From: Thiohalocapsa sp. PB-PSB1 | GTDB lineage: Bacteria > Pseudomonadota > Gammaproteobacteria > Chromatiales > Chromatiaceae | DNA: 64,000 nt | Direction of reading: 5' to 3' | Assembly (NCBI GenBank): GCA_016745215.1 | Contig: CP050890.1 | Span: 806,001-870,000, forward strand | Shown: in pieces, positions 1 to 8,120 of the stretch | Position numbering within the stretch: the stretch's first letter is position 1 | Layout: every line of letters starts with the position of its first letter | Program-made: the position numbers and the translations under genes | Notes under the pieces: generated by a model | What the model saw: only the letters and a program-made list of their open reading frames with translations | Databases searched by the model: none | Told to the model about the DNA's origin: nothing

Positions 1-246
1 TCCGCAGTAATACCAGTGATTATCGGTGATTCGGCGCTGAGCCTGCGCTTGGCCGATAGGCTATTTGAGCAGGGTATCAATGTCCATGCGATCTCGTATC
101 CAGCCGTCGAGGAGCATAAAGCGCGTCTGCGCTTTTTCATCACAACCCTGCATAGCCCGGATCAAATCCGATTCACGGTGGATGCGCTAGCCACAACCCT
201 TAGCGAGTTGCGCCAAGAGGCTTTGTACATCACTCCGACCAACTGA
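1..246 (+). CDS. Alpha-oxoamine synthase family enzyme, C-terminal part (5' end outside window)
   Basis: The frame is open from base 1 and ends at TGA 244-246, so only about the last 81 residues are present. They contain the small C-terminal domain of fold-type I PLP enzymes of the KBL/BioF/serine palmitoyltransferase group: VIPVIIGDSALSLRLAD, then GINVHAISYPAV, then ARLRFFITTLHSPDQI. These enzymes condense an amino acid with an acyl-CoA and release CO2. The substrate cannot be told because the PLP lysine and acyl pocket lie upstream. The first ATG-like codon (GTG at 16) is internal, not the real start. The following redox genes and the SDR at 5.5 kb suggest a biosynthetic locus. The last codons are duplicated at about 5.24 kb. 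Confidence 0.8.
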   Translation, partial: SAVIPVIIGDSALSLRLADRLFEQGINVHAISYPAVEEHKARLRFFITTLHSPDQIRFTVDALATTLSELRQEALYITPTN

Positions 247-310
247 CGAGCAGGTGCTGGGGCTTTTCTGTAAAACGTTGGTTTTAAATTAAAATATTGG
301 GGCGTTCGAG
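232..310 (+). repeat. Direct repeat A, left part (copy B at 5243-5360)
   Basis: This stretch, starting in the last codons of the alpha-oxoamine synthase gene, matches 5243-5318 at roughly 80 percent by eye. Shared blocks are GACGAGC, ACGTTGGT and TGGGGC[GA]TTCGAG. The match continues at 463-510 (GCTAAC-CTAAGT, then GGCCGAGCTTATGA-CAAGGCC) after the 311-456 insertion. Copy A carries the stop codon of the upstream gene. In copy B that codon reads CGA. Confidence 0.7.
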
Positions 311-456
311 ACTTAAATTTCCTGATTCCTGAAAATCGCAAGGAGGGCGGCTACTTTGGGGTGGCATATTGATGCTGGTTTACGCAGGCTTAAGCAAACC
401 CAAATAATTATGCCCTTGCCTGGCCCGCCATCCACCTAAGAATCAGGAAACTTCAA
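311..456. mobile_element. MITE-like insertion splitting direct repeat A
   Basis: Relative to repeat copy B near 5.3 kb, copy A carries an extra block of about 146 bp. It has a perfect 11-bp inverted repeat near its ends (TTTCCTGATTC at 318-328, GAATCAGGAAA at 440-450). It is flanked by TTCGAG (305-310) and TTCGCG (457-462), matching the single TTCGAG in copy B and so looking like a 5-6 bp target duplication. No reading frame. A further TCAGGAAACTTCA occurs at 7350-7362. The remaining bases of the 247-558 gene-free gap show nothing else. Confidence 0.5.
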
Positions 457-558
457 TTCGCGGCTAACTCTAAGTCTTGGCCGAGCTTATGAACAAGGCC
501 CGCCGAGAAACCACCGACCAAGTGCAATGAAAATTATCCTAGCGCAGAGACAATAGAT

Positions 559-984
559 ATGGACTTTAGCGAAGAACAGACTCTAACGATACAAGCGTTG
601 GCGGCTGGAATTTTCCCCAGCGACGAAAACATCCCGAGTGCAGGCGATTTACCAGTAACAGAAATGTTTCTTGAGGTCGCCAGTACTTGGCCCGAGGAGA
701 CACGAATGATTTTTGGTAACTCATTAGATCTCATAAACAACATTTCCTGGTCAATTTATGGGGTCACAGTGCAGAATCTCGATGATCAGTCACTCGCGGA
801 GTTTATCGAGATGATCGCTCGAGACGAGAATTTCATTCCTTTTTGGGGGCCGTTTAGATCGCTTATCGCTCTCAATTATTACGGCCTCCCGTCTGCTTAC
901 GAGGCTATTGGACTTCCGGGACCGAACCTAGATACCGGTGGATTTGATGCAGATGGTATGCCTGCTGGAGAGTCGAACAGATGA
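559..984 (+). CDS. Gluconate 2-dehydrogenase subunit 3-like small subunit
   Basis: This 141-residue protein has the pattern of the Gluconate_2-dh3 family: an early hydrophobic/acidic stretch (ALAAGIFPSDENIPSAGD), and a C-terminal part rich in aromatic residues with PFWGPFRSLIALNYYGLPSAYEAIG. In known systems it is the accessory subunit that chaperones or exports a GMC-type flavin dehydrogenase. The immediate neighbour is such an enzyme, and the two genes overlap by ATGA (981-984), so they are translationally coupled. Many relatives carry a Tat signal; none is visible here. ATG 559 follows an A-rich stretch without a strong Shine-Dalgarno. Start and family are well supported; substrate is unknown. 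Confidence 0.75.
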   Translation: MDFSEEQTLTIQALAAGIFPSDENIPSAGDLPVTEMFLEVASTWPEETRMIFGNSLDLINNISWSIYGVTVQNLDDQSLAEFIEMIARDENFIPFWGPFRSLIALNYYGLPSAYEAIGLPGPNLDTGGFDADGMPAGESNR

Positions 985-2576
985 GCACAGATCAAGTATA
1001 CGATGCTATCGTCGTAGGTGCCGGTGCGGCAGGCGCTGTCTTTGGTTATGAACTGACAAAAGTGGGCATGCGAGTCTTAATGATCGAGAAGGGAAGATTC
1101 TTGCAAGACCATGAACAGGACTTGACTGAAAACGAGTTAGGGCTGTTTCCTCTAGTCTGGGACTACAATGATACAGAAGTCAGCGGAGATGCATTCGATG
1201 GTGGACCAAACCTGGGAGCCAATGTCGGAGGCGGTACCCTGCCGTGGACAGCAACCGCATTACGATTTTTCGAGCGGGATTTTCGCTTCGAATCTACTTG
1301 GGGACGCCCAGGGGGGTCATCTGTCAGAGACTGGCCTTTGTCGAAACATACGCTGAATCGGTACTATGCAGCAGCCGAGTCTCAGATGGGCGTATCAGGA
1401 GCGGCAACACCTTGGGATGAAAATGGCGCGACCTTGCCGCCGAACCCGAGCCTACCTCTATATCGAGCGTCAAGGTTGCTACAGCAGGCGTTTGAAAGCG
1501 TCGGATTGCAGCACAGCGCTGGCCGTGTTGCTACGAATTCGGCAGTTTACCAAGGCCGCAGGGAATGTTTGAACTGCGGCTTCTGCCGTTCCGGCTGCCG
1601 CATTGATGCAAAATATCAAGCAGACGAGGCGTTGATCAAGCCTGCTTTGGCAACTGGTAACTTGACACTCGTGACAGGCTCTGTTGTCACCCGCGTGACA
1701 ACGAGTCGCGGTGGAACGAGAGCCGATTACATTGACTATAAAGATATCAATACAGGTGAAGAGCGGTCGGCAAGAGGGCAGTTTATCGTATTATGCAATA
1801 ACCCCATTGAAATACCGCGCTTACTATTGGCTTCCGCGAATACGGATCATCCGAATGGTATTGGAAATCAATATGATCAAATAGGGCGAAACTTCTTCTC
1901 TCATGCGACTTGCATCGGCTTGGGATTCACCAATGAAGATCTGCGCACATCAATTGGTCACAATATGTGCAACATCATGTCATTGGATACATGCCGTAAT
2001 ACCGAGCGCGCTGATTACGCAGGCGGTTTCTCTTTATTGTCGTTGCATGGCGCTGGGGCTGGTGCGATCGCGGCTTTTCCGTTGAGCAAACTGAATGGCT
2101 TGGAGTTGCATCAAAGGATGAAGCGTTACAACAGTGCTGTGGTGCTTATTTCGTTTATCGAGGCGCTGCCGGTCGAAAGCAATCGCATCAGCATCAACGA
2201 GACTCTGTTGGATAAATATGGTGTGCCAATACCCAGTGTGCATTACGACTGGCATCCAAACGATTTACTGGCCTACCAACATGCCAAGGAGAAGATGACC
2301 GAGGTGCTCGACGCTGTCGGTTCTGATGAGGTACATATATCAGATATCTTCGAAAGCCATCCGATGGGCTCGATGCGTATGGGAAATCATGCCCAAACAT
2401 CTGCTACAGATCGTTATGGACGCGTCCATGGTGTGCCTAATCTATTGATTGGTGGTGGCTGTTTATTCGTCACAGGTAGCTCCGTTAATCCCACGTTGAC
2501 AATCCATGCATTAGCGTTACGTTCGGCAAAAATCATTTCGCTGATGTGGCGGCGAAGCAATAATGGGTCACCCTAA
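981..2576 (+). CDS. GMC-family FAD-dependent oxidoreductase with Cys cluster
   Basis: 531 residues. The N-terminal Rossmann motif VVGAGAAGAVFGYEL (about residues 11-25) binds FAD. The C-terminal GMC_oxred_C region has the catalytic His in HPMGSMRMG (about 459) and the Asn/His segment NPTLTIHALALR (about 503). A four-cysteine motif, CLNCGFCRSGC (about residues 196-206), is typical of the GMC subgroup that pairs with a subunit-3 protein and could hold an Fe-S cluster; that last point is inference. GMC enzymes oxidise alcohols, sugars or sterols; the electron acceptor is not obvious, since no cytochrome subunit is encoded next to it. It is coupled by ATGA to the small-subunit gene upstream. Confidence 0.85.
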   Translation: MSTDQVYDAIVVGAGAAGAVFGYELTKVGMRVLMIEKGRFLQDHEQDLTENELGLFPLVWDYNDTEVSGDAFDGGPNLGANVGGGTLPWTATALRFFERDFRFESTWGRPGGSSVRDWPLSKHTLNRYYAAAESQMGVSGAATPWDENGATLPPNPSLPLYRASRLLQQAFESVGLQHSAGRVATNSAVYQGRRECLNCGFCRSGCRIDAKYQADEALIKPALATGNLTLVTGSVVTRVTTSRGGTRADYIDYKDINTGEERSARGQFIVLCNNPIEIPRLLLASANTDHPNGIGNQYDQIGRNFFSHATCIGLGFTNEDLRTSIGHNMCNIMSLDTCRNTERADYAGGFSLLSLHGAGAGAIAAFPLSKLNGLELHQRMKRYNSAVVLISFIEALPVESNRISINETLLDKYGVPIPSVHYDWHPNDLLAYQHAKEKMTEVLDAVGSDEVHISDIFESHPMGSMRMGNHAQTSATDRYGRVHGVPNLLIGGGCLFVTGSSVNPTLTIHALALRSAKIISLMWRRSNNGSP

Positions 2577-2766
2577 TGAGATGCCGTCATGGTTCAATCA
2601 TCGCTTCTCCTAAGTCCCAATATCTACGGTGATTATGCATCGCAGCGAATACGATGACTAGGACATCCTTCCTAGTTGCTAGTTTCGCGGAAAAAGTAAG
2701 TCATAGATGCAGCATTAATATGCGCCACTCACCAACAGAAATTAAATATTCCGAAGAGAATCATAG

Positions 2767-4083
2767 ATGAACAATTCACTAAATGTGAAGCAATGTGATG
2801 TGCTGATTATAGGAGCTGGCCTAGCTGGGCTGACAGCGGGTCTCAAGCTGCAACGCATGGGGCGGCAAGTGATGATTGTGGACAAACGGCGGCAAGTTGG
2901 TGGATTATGTGGAACGTTTCAGCTTGATGATTATGAATTTGTCATTGCTTGTAATGATTTTGGATCTGGGTTAATCGATTTACTGCGGTCGCTGGGCGTG
3001 GGGGTGGAGTTCATACACAAAAAAACGCTTATCTACTACAAAAACCAGTTTTACGATGCAGCACCCAGTTTAGCTACGGTTTGGCATCTTCGTCACCATT
3101 GGCGCGATCTCCTTTCTCTAGCAACAGCTATTGCTCGACGCATATTTTCAAGCAGCGAGCCCGTAACAATAGAAGATTTTATCGATCTACACACTCAGCA
3201 AGGGCCAGTCAACGACTTGGCCAAGGTCTTTTGCTATTTTATGGGAGCGCCTCCCTATGACATGATGACGAGCTTTTTCGGGCTAGACAAAGAATATGGC
3301 TACGGGTACAACCGGATGGCATGTCCTGTCGGCGGACCGCAGAAACTTGTTGATGCCATTGCTGAGGAGCTCACACGGCAAGGTGGTATTATCCTACTTG
3401 ATAGCGCGTATCTAGGTCATCGAAAAGACCAAGGCTTTGTTGTCGACGTGTCGCACAATGGGCAACAACAATGCATTCTTGCAGATAATCTAGTGAATAC
3501 TGCTGAACAGAGCGAGGCTTACCCTGACGATACCAAAAGAGGGCTGCCCTTATCAATGATGTGCGTCGTTGTAGACAGCGACTTCTCCTATCCTGAAAAT
3601 GTCCATACCCTATGCTATTATGAATCGAATATCTCTGAGTGGTTCCGTGATTTAGATCAGGGGAAAAAACCAAGAGAATTTGGTTTTCATGTATTTTCTA
3701 GTGACTTAAATCAAGCTGTCGATTACTATACTTTAAATGTATACTTCTATCTGCCTAGAGGCCAGAATTCTCTGACATCTCAGGACTCGGAGTCTTATAA
3801 AGAATACTTATTGAATCGCGTCGAGTACATGTTGCCAGGCATTAACAAAGCAATTAGATACACAGAGATTATTACGCCAGAGCGATTCAAAGAAATCCAT
3901 GATTTATCCAGTCGGGTCATGCCATATATCTCGTATCCTTATAAGCCGTCGAATATTGGGCAAGAACAGGGCCTGTATTTTGCCGGCCATACAGTTTACC
4001 CACCTGGTGAACATGCTGGAGCGGCAGCCTTGTCAGGATACCTGGTAGCAGACAAGATTTTGGAGTCGCATACAAAGCAGTAG
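2767..4083 (+). CDS. Phytoene-desaturase/amine-oxidase-like FAD flavoprotein
   Basis: 438 residues. A dinucleotide-binding motif lies at the N-terminus (IIGAGLAGLTAGLKLQRMG), followed by VDKRRQVGGLCGTF, the arrangement of the NAD(P)-binding_8 / FAD-linked desaturase family. A C-terminal FAD-binding segment GLYFAGHTVYPPGEHAGAAA closes the fold. Such enzymes desaturate or oxidise lipid or isoprenoid-like substrates. It lies 190 bp after the GMC gene on the same strand, so an operon is likely but not certain. ATG at 2767 has only a weak GAAGAG upstream. Specific substrate unknown. Confidence 0.75.
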   Translation: MNNSLNVKQCDVLIIGAGLAGLTAGLKLQRMGRQVMIVDKRRQVGGLCGTFQLDDYEFVIACNDFGSGLIDLLRSLGVGVEFIHKKTLIYYKNQFYDAAPSLATVWHLRHHWRDLLSLATAIARRIFSSSEPVTIEDFIDLHTQQGPVNDLAKVFCYFMGAPPYDMMTSFFGLDKEYGYGYNRMACPVGGPQKLVDAIAEELTRQGGIILLDSAYLGHRKDQGFVVDVSHNGQQQCILADNLVNTAEQSEAYPDDTKRGLPLSMMCVVVDSDFSYPENVHTLCYYESNISEWFRDLDQGKKPREFGFHVFSSDLNQAVDYYTLNVYFYLPRGQNSLTSQDSESYKEYLLNRVEYMLPGINKAIRYTEIITPERFKEIHDLSSRVMPYISYPYKPSNIGQEQGLYFAGHTVYPPGEHAGAAALSGYLVADKILESHTKQ

Positions 4084-4114
4084 CTTAGATGCCATGTAGG
4101 TAAGTAGGTAGGTA

Positions 4115-4510
4115 GGTAGTTCAATCTGGAGGGTCCTGGCTTGGCCCGACTCACACAGTTTCCTTGCATCACCGACTGAAGTTGTATTGAGCTATATATC
4201 AACGCTTTACGCCCTCCATCTATCCAGGCGCTGCACACAGATCTGCGGGAGCCAATAGTGCGCGACGAAGGCCAAATTGAACACCCTAGCCCCGGGCGGT
4301 CTCTTTTGAACCTCAGGCTCCAAGCAGGTAGTTCAATCTGGACGGTCCTGGCTTAGCCCGACTGACGCAGTTTTCTTGCGTCACCGACTGAACTGTATTG
4401 GGCTATATATCAACGCCTTACACCCTCCATCTATCCAGGCGCTGCACATAGATCTGCGGGAGCGAAAAGTGCGTGAAGAAGGCAAAATTGAACACCCCAG
4501 GCTCCAAGCG
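4115..4510 (+). repeat. Imperfect tandem duplication, about 212-bp period, two copies
   Basis: A unit starting GGTAGTTCAATCTGGA at 4115 recurs at 4327. Both copies share the blocks GGTCCTGGCTT, GAGCTATATATCAACGC (GGGC in copy 2), CCCTCCATCTATCCAGGCG and CAGGCTCCAAGC. The second copy lacks about 30 bp near its end and stops near 4510. A short GGTA microsatellite (4096-4119) precedes the first copy and may have seeded the duplication. The gap 4084-4685 has no credible gene; short frames here are not conserved between the copies. Confidence 0.75.
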
Positions 4511-4685
4511 GGCCATCTTTACGAAACCGCTCCTCAGGGGGCATCTTCATACCACTCGCCATGCGGAGTGGTGCTTGATAAACGAGGTTGTAAGGAGGAA
4601 AAGAGCGTCTCGTAAACACTCGTGGCGCGTATCTTAAACAAGCCACCCGCCACTATCTTTTGGTCTGTATTGAGATGAAGTGACT

Positions 4686-4910
4686 ATGAAGCTTACACGT
4701 AGAGGTTTTCTTGAAACGGCTGCGATGAGTATCGCTTGTGGTGTATTTGCAACTTCCAGCGCTTTTGCTGGACGCGATCATTGTACGCGTTCTTCCCTTA
4801 CCCTGGGTTGCGGGAAGATTTCCAACGTTGATTTAAGTCGATTCTACAAGCAGGTACCCCTGAAAATAGAGAAGGAACGGCGTAGCCGACAGCAAGCACA
4901 AAAATGTTAG
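4686..4910 (+). CDS. Small Tat-signal secreted protein, function unknown
   Basis: 74 residues. The N-terminus is a textbook twin-arginine signal: KLTRRGFLETAAMSIACGVF, with probable cleavage after the AFA at residues 27-29. The mature peptide is only about 45 residues and is basic, with cysteines at HC, GC and the last residue. ATG 4686 follows GAGATGAAG; a GTG at 4680 is a less likely start. The Tat signal here, and its absence from the subunit-3 gene upstream, suggests this may be an exported partner of the GMC enzyme, but that is a guess from position only. No family recognised. Confidence 0.6.
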   Translation: MKLTRRGFLETAAMSIACGVFATSSAFAGRDHCTRSSLTLGCGKISNVDLSRFYKQVPLKIEKERRSRQQAQKC

Positions 4911-5242
4911 ACACATGAATATGTCGATCTCTTCGAAATTTGATCTGCTGGCTGTACGATTGGTTTTGAACCAGACTGGTTAAGTCAGGATTTAACTGAC
5001 TTATTTCCTACATTTCGCGCCTAATTGATCGCGACTTCGAAATTCTATATTGTCAACACATAATCAATAGACTACGTGCGAAGACAGATAGCTTCAAGTC
5101 AATATCAAAAAAATCACTGAATTACAGCGCATCAATCAGCTGGAGAGAAGCTTAATTGATTGATTTCAAAGTTGCGGAATGTAGGTTCTTCTATTATTTC
5201 CTGGGAACAGGCGCTGTACTTTACTTGGGCCTTCTTCATTAC
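4911..5242. other. Gene-free AT-rich gap
   Basis: No reading frame with codon bias or start site was seen. The sequence is AT-rich, with poly-A/T tracts near 5105-5115. Bases 5205-5242 resemble the last coding bases of the alpha-oxoamine synthase gene (GGC-TT-T-CATNACT pattern), so duplicate copy B may start earlier than the clear match. Confidence 0.4.
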
Positions 5243-5360
5243 TTTGACCAACCGACGAGCGGGTGCGTTAGATTTCTCCGTAAGACGTTGGTATTAAAGT
5301 TAAAATACTGGGGCATTCGAGGCTAACCCTAAGTCCCGGCCGAGCTTATGAGCAAGGCCC
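5243..5360 (+). repeat. Direct repeat, copy B
   Basis: Uninterrupted partner of repeat A (232-310 plus 463-510). It keeps the sequence of the last codons of the alpha-oxoamine synthase gene with the stop triplet changed to CGA, which points to a duplication of the 3' end of that gene. The two copies bracket the GMC / FAD / Tat genes in direct orientation. Confidence 0.7.
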
Positions 5361-5483
5361 TGTACTTGTATGTAGCTGCAATGGCGAAGTAGTTTCCGGT
5401 CGAAAAGCCGAGAGTGGAGCTGCATACAATCCCTTATACCGCGTCGTTTAATCTGACAATCGAAATAGGTTAAAGGCTTTTTG

Positions 5484-6221
5484 ATGTTAACACAACCGCG
5501 AACTATATTGCTGACCGGCGGCACATCTGGCATCGGGCTCGCCATGGTCGAACAGTTGCTGGAACAGGGGCACCAATTGATCGTCGTTTCACGTAGCAGT
5601 GACACACTATCGCGCTTGAAGGAAAATAGTGAGCAGGTCGCAACATATGCTTGCGATCTTTCTTCAAGACAGCAAACGGAATCGTTGATAGAAACGATTA
5701 AAAAAAGTCATCCAGAACTGAGTGTTGTGATTAATAATGCTGGTGTTCAGTACACACCCATGCTGCTCGACCAAGACTTCGATCTCGACTCTGTTGAATT
5801 CGAGATCAAGGTCAATTTCGTGGCTCCAGTGTGGATTTCATATTTGCTCTTACCGACCTTGATCAAGCAGACAGCTCCGGCTGCAATCGTGAACATATCA
5901 TCTGGTCTTGCGTTTGCACCTAAGACAGGATCTGCCGTTTATTGTGCTACGAAAGCCGCAATACATAGCATATCCCAGAGCCTTCGATACCAACTGGCCG
6001 GAACCAATGTCCAGATCTGCGAAGCAATTTTGCCTTTGGTTGATACTCCAATGACAGCAGGGAGAGGCGGCGATAAATTATCGGCTCATGAAGCTGCTCG
6101 GCAGATTATTAGAGGAGTCAAACATGGAAAACCAGAAATTTATGTCGGAAAGGCTCGGCTTTTGAAGCCGCTAATGAGGCTTTCGCCTACATTGGTCAAG
6201 AGGATAATGAGGAGATATTGA
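5484..6221 (+). CDS. SDR-family short-chain dehydrogenase/reductase (DltE-like)
   Basis: 245 residues. The classical SDR motifs are present: TGGTSGIG cofactor loop (about residue 11), NNAG (about residue 85) and the catalytic Tyr-Lys pair in YCATK (about residue 152), preceded by the Ser-rich NISSG strand. NAD(P)H-dependent reduction or oxidation of a carbonyl/alcohol is expected. The sequence looks most like the DltE / classical SDR group. Next to an alpha-oxoamine synthase, a ketoreductase of the new aminoketone is a reasonable idea, as in sphingoid-base synthesis, but this is inference. ATG 5484 is chosen over an in-frame TTG at 5481. Confidence 0.8.
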   Translation: MLTQPRTILLTGGTSGIGLAMVEQLLEQGHQLIVVSRSSDTLSRLKENSEQVATYACDLSSRQQTESLIETIKKSHPELSVVINNAGVQYTPMLLDQDFDLDSVEFEIKVNFVAPVWISYLLLPTLIKQTAPAAIVNISSGLAFAPKTGSAVYCATKAAIHSISQSLRYQLAGTNVQICEAILPLVDTPMTAGRGGDKLSAHEAARQIIRGVKHGKPEIYVGKARLLKPLMRLSPTLVKRIMRRY

Positions 6222-6416
6222 GCGCCGGTGTTTTGGGCAGGAGACGGAAAGGAACGTACCAGATTTGCTTGCCGTGGTCGGAAGTCGCGCTTCTCCTCAC
6301 GGGCCTTGATCATCGTTCCAGCCTTCCGTCACGCTGCCATCGGTTAGAGCTAAGCGAAATGGAGGATAGAGGATAGGAAATTCAACCGCACCACAGCGTG
6401 TATGGCGATGACGCTA

Positions 6417-6942
6417 CTACCGCAAGTCTAGATATCGAACACCTGCCAGCACTCGCCACCGATGCGCTGAAAGGTGCCATCGGTGGGCAGCGTGGCACGA
6501 TCCACCTCGAGCGGCTCTCTGGTCCGGATCATCGACTAGCTCCAGGTGGTTGCCGGTATGCCCTGTCTGAGCGCCGGGCTTGTTGTTGGCGGTGTTGCGC
6601 CTGGTCTTGCGCATGCGGTTGGGGTCGCTGGACGGGGGCTTGCTACTGTTGCGGCTATTCAGTCCCAAGCGGTTCAACAGCAAGGTGACCAGGGTCAGCA
6701 ACAGTTCCAACGCTGTACGCAGTGTCCCAGAGAGGTTGCGCTCCTGCTCGATCTGCTGCCCGACCTGTTCGAGGATCTGTTCGAGGATCTGTTCGAGGGT
6801 CTGTTCGACCTCGATGTGCCCGATCTTCACGGGCCGGGCCTAAGCGAGGTGCTCGCCCGCCTCTACGGCCATGATCGCGGCGGGCACGGCCAGGCGAATT
6901 GAACCACAGCTTCTCAGTTCTGACCCCGGCCTGGTTCATCAC
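6417..6942 (-). pseudogene. IS66-family transposase remnant, frameshifted
   Basis: On the minus strand a frame from about 6830 encodes the N-terminal IS66 transposase signature: a Glu/Gln-rich coiled coil, then LNSRNSSKPPSSDPN and KPGAQTGHTGNHLE. After VDDPDQ the reading shifts: the family continuation (VDRATLPTDGTF, GGECWQVFDI) is found in another frame and then meets a stop. Only about 140 residues of a roughly 500-residue protein remain, and no ends with inverted repeats were found. The coil-coding DNA contains a short tandem GAGGATCTGTTC repeat (6765-6810). The surrounding gap 6222-7430 has no gene; 7020-7430 is AT-rich. Confidence 0.75.
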
Positions 6943-7238
6943 CTGCAGCTGCGCGCTACGCCACCCCTCCAGCAGCTCGTCCCAGCCGCTCTTCTTAGAG
7001 CGCCGAAGGGTAACCCTGAATAGTTAAAAATGTGATTATTCAAGAATAAATTTTCTTTATAGCCGAGCATTGAGACGGATAGTATACTAATATCAGAAAG
7101 TTACAGCTCGTATTAATCTAACAAAGTCGAATTCATAGTTGGCACCCAGAATTATAAGCAAAAGAGCACACTCTGATCACCCATTATCTTATTGATTTAA
7201 ATAAATTATTGGCTATTTGTACGTGATGCTGCCACTAC

Positions 7239-7256
7239 TTGGCATGATAAATGCGG
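7239..7256 (+). promoter_or_regulatory. Sigma-54-like -24/-12 promoter
   Basis: TTGGCATGATAAATGCGG: GG at 7241-7242 and GC at 7253-7254 are exactly 12 bp apart, matching TTGGCAC-N5-TTGC with few differences. It lies about 175 bp upstream of the PEP-CTERM gene, in the right orientation. PEP-CTERM genes in several Proteobacteria depend on sigma-54 and the PrsK/PrsR regulators, which makes the match more meaningful. The upstream activator site is not identified. Confidence 0.5.
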
Positions 7257-7430
7257 AATTATTCCTTGCAGGCCCAATAAGAAATACCAATAAGAAATAC
7301 CAATAGGAGTGGTATTAGCCACCTATTCATTAGGGACATATAGAAATTTTCAGGAAACTTCAGTATCGGTACAACGCAGATGTCACCAAATATTGTAAAG
7401 ATTTGCGAACGACAGCGAGGCACGCACGAA

Positions 7431-8120
7431 ATGATGATACAAGGCATAACAGGCATTAGAATAGTGGCAGCGGCAGGGCTTCTCTTGCTCACCGTCGGCG
7501 CCCACGCTGGGCTGATGGCCTATCAGGCGAACGGCGTTGACCTGGTCTACGATGATGACTATACCCCAACGGGGGCTAGTGCTCCCGGGCTGACCTGGAC
7601 AGCGGATGCGAACCTAGCGGCGAGCGAAACCTTCGGAGTGACTGGCATCGACGCCAACGGCATCATGACCTGGGACAAGGCGTTGGAGTGGATCGACGCC
7701 ATGAACATGGCCAACTACGCCGGCGTCAACGATTGGCGGTTATGGTCGGCGCTGAACCGCAACGGCAGTGGCCCATGCTCTGAATTCGACTGCACCGACA
7801 GCGAGCTGGGGCACCTATTTTACATCGAGGGCGGGCTAAGCGCGTCCGATATGATCACCAGCAGCACCGTCCTGACCGACGTCTTCACGAATATGCAGGA
7901 TAACGTTTACTGGTCCGATACGGAGTTCTCTGTGAGCGACGCGTGGTACTTCGGCACTGACGTTGGCGACCAGTCCAACTTTAGTAAGGGTAACCAGGTT
8001 TACGTTTGGGCAGTTCGCCCCGGACAAGTCGCCGCCGCCCCGCTGCCAGGCACGGCGATGCTGATGGCACTGGGCTTGCTGGGGCTCGGGGCTGGCCGGA
8101 TGGGGCGGCTGTGGCCTTGA
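7431..8120 (+). CDS. DUF1566-like secreted protein with PEP-CTERM-type sorting tail
   Basis: 229 residues from ATG 7431 (an ATG at 7380 would put 17 charged residues before the signal peptide). A signal peptide covers residues 1-27 (GIRIVAAAGLLLLTVGAHA). The middle resembles the Lcl/DUF1566 fold: WDKALEWIDAMN, then GVNDWRLWSALN and later NVYWSDTEF and VWAVRPGQ. The end is a tripartite sorting signal: PLPG motif, hydrophobic helix (AMLMALGLLGLGAG) and a basic RMGRLWP tail, as recognised by exosortases. The protein is thus expected to be exported and processed or anchored. No exosortase gene is in the window. GC is higher than in the flanking AT-rich DNA. Confidence 0.8.
   Translation: MMIQGITGIRIVAAAGLLLLTVGAHAGLMAYQANGVDLVYDDDYTPTGASAPGLTWTADANLAASETFGVTGIDANGIMTWDKALEWIDAMNMANYAGVNDWRLWSALNRNGSGPCSEFDCTDSELGHLFYIEGGLSASDMITSSTVLTDVFTNMQDNVYWSDTEFSVSDAWYFGTDVGDQSNFSKGNQVYVWAVRPGQVAAAPLPGTAMLMALGLLGLGAGRMGRLWP

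Noticed and set aside
6765..6810. Short tandem GAGGATCTGTTC units as a possible CRISPR or regulatory repeat
   Set aside because: They encode the Glu-Gln coiled coil of an IS66 transposase remnant and have no spacers.
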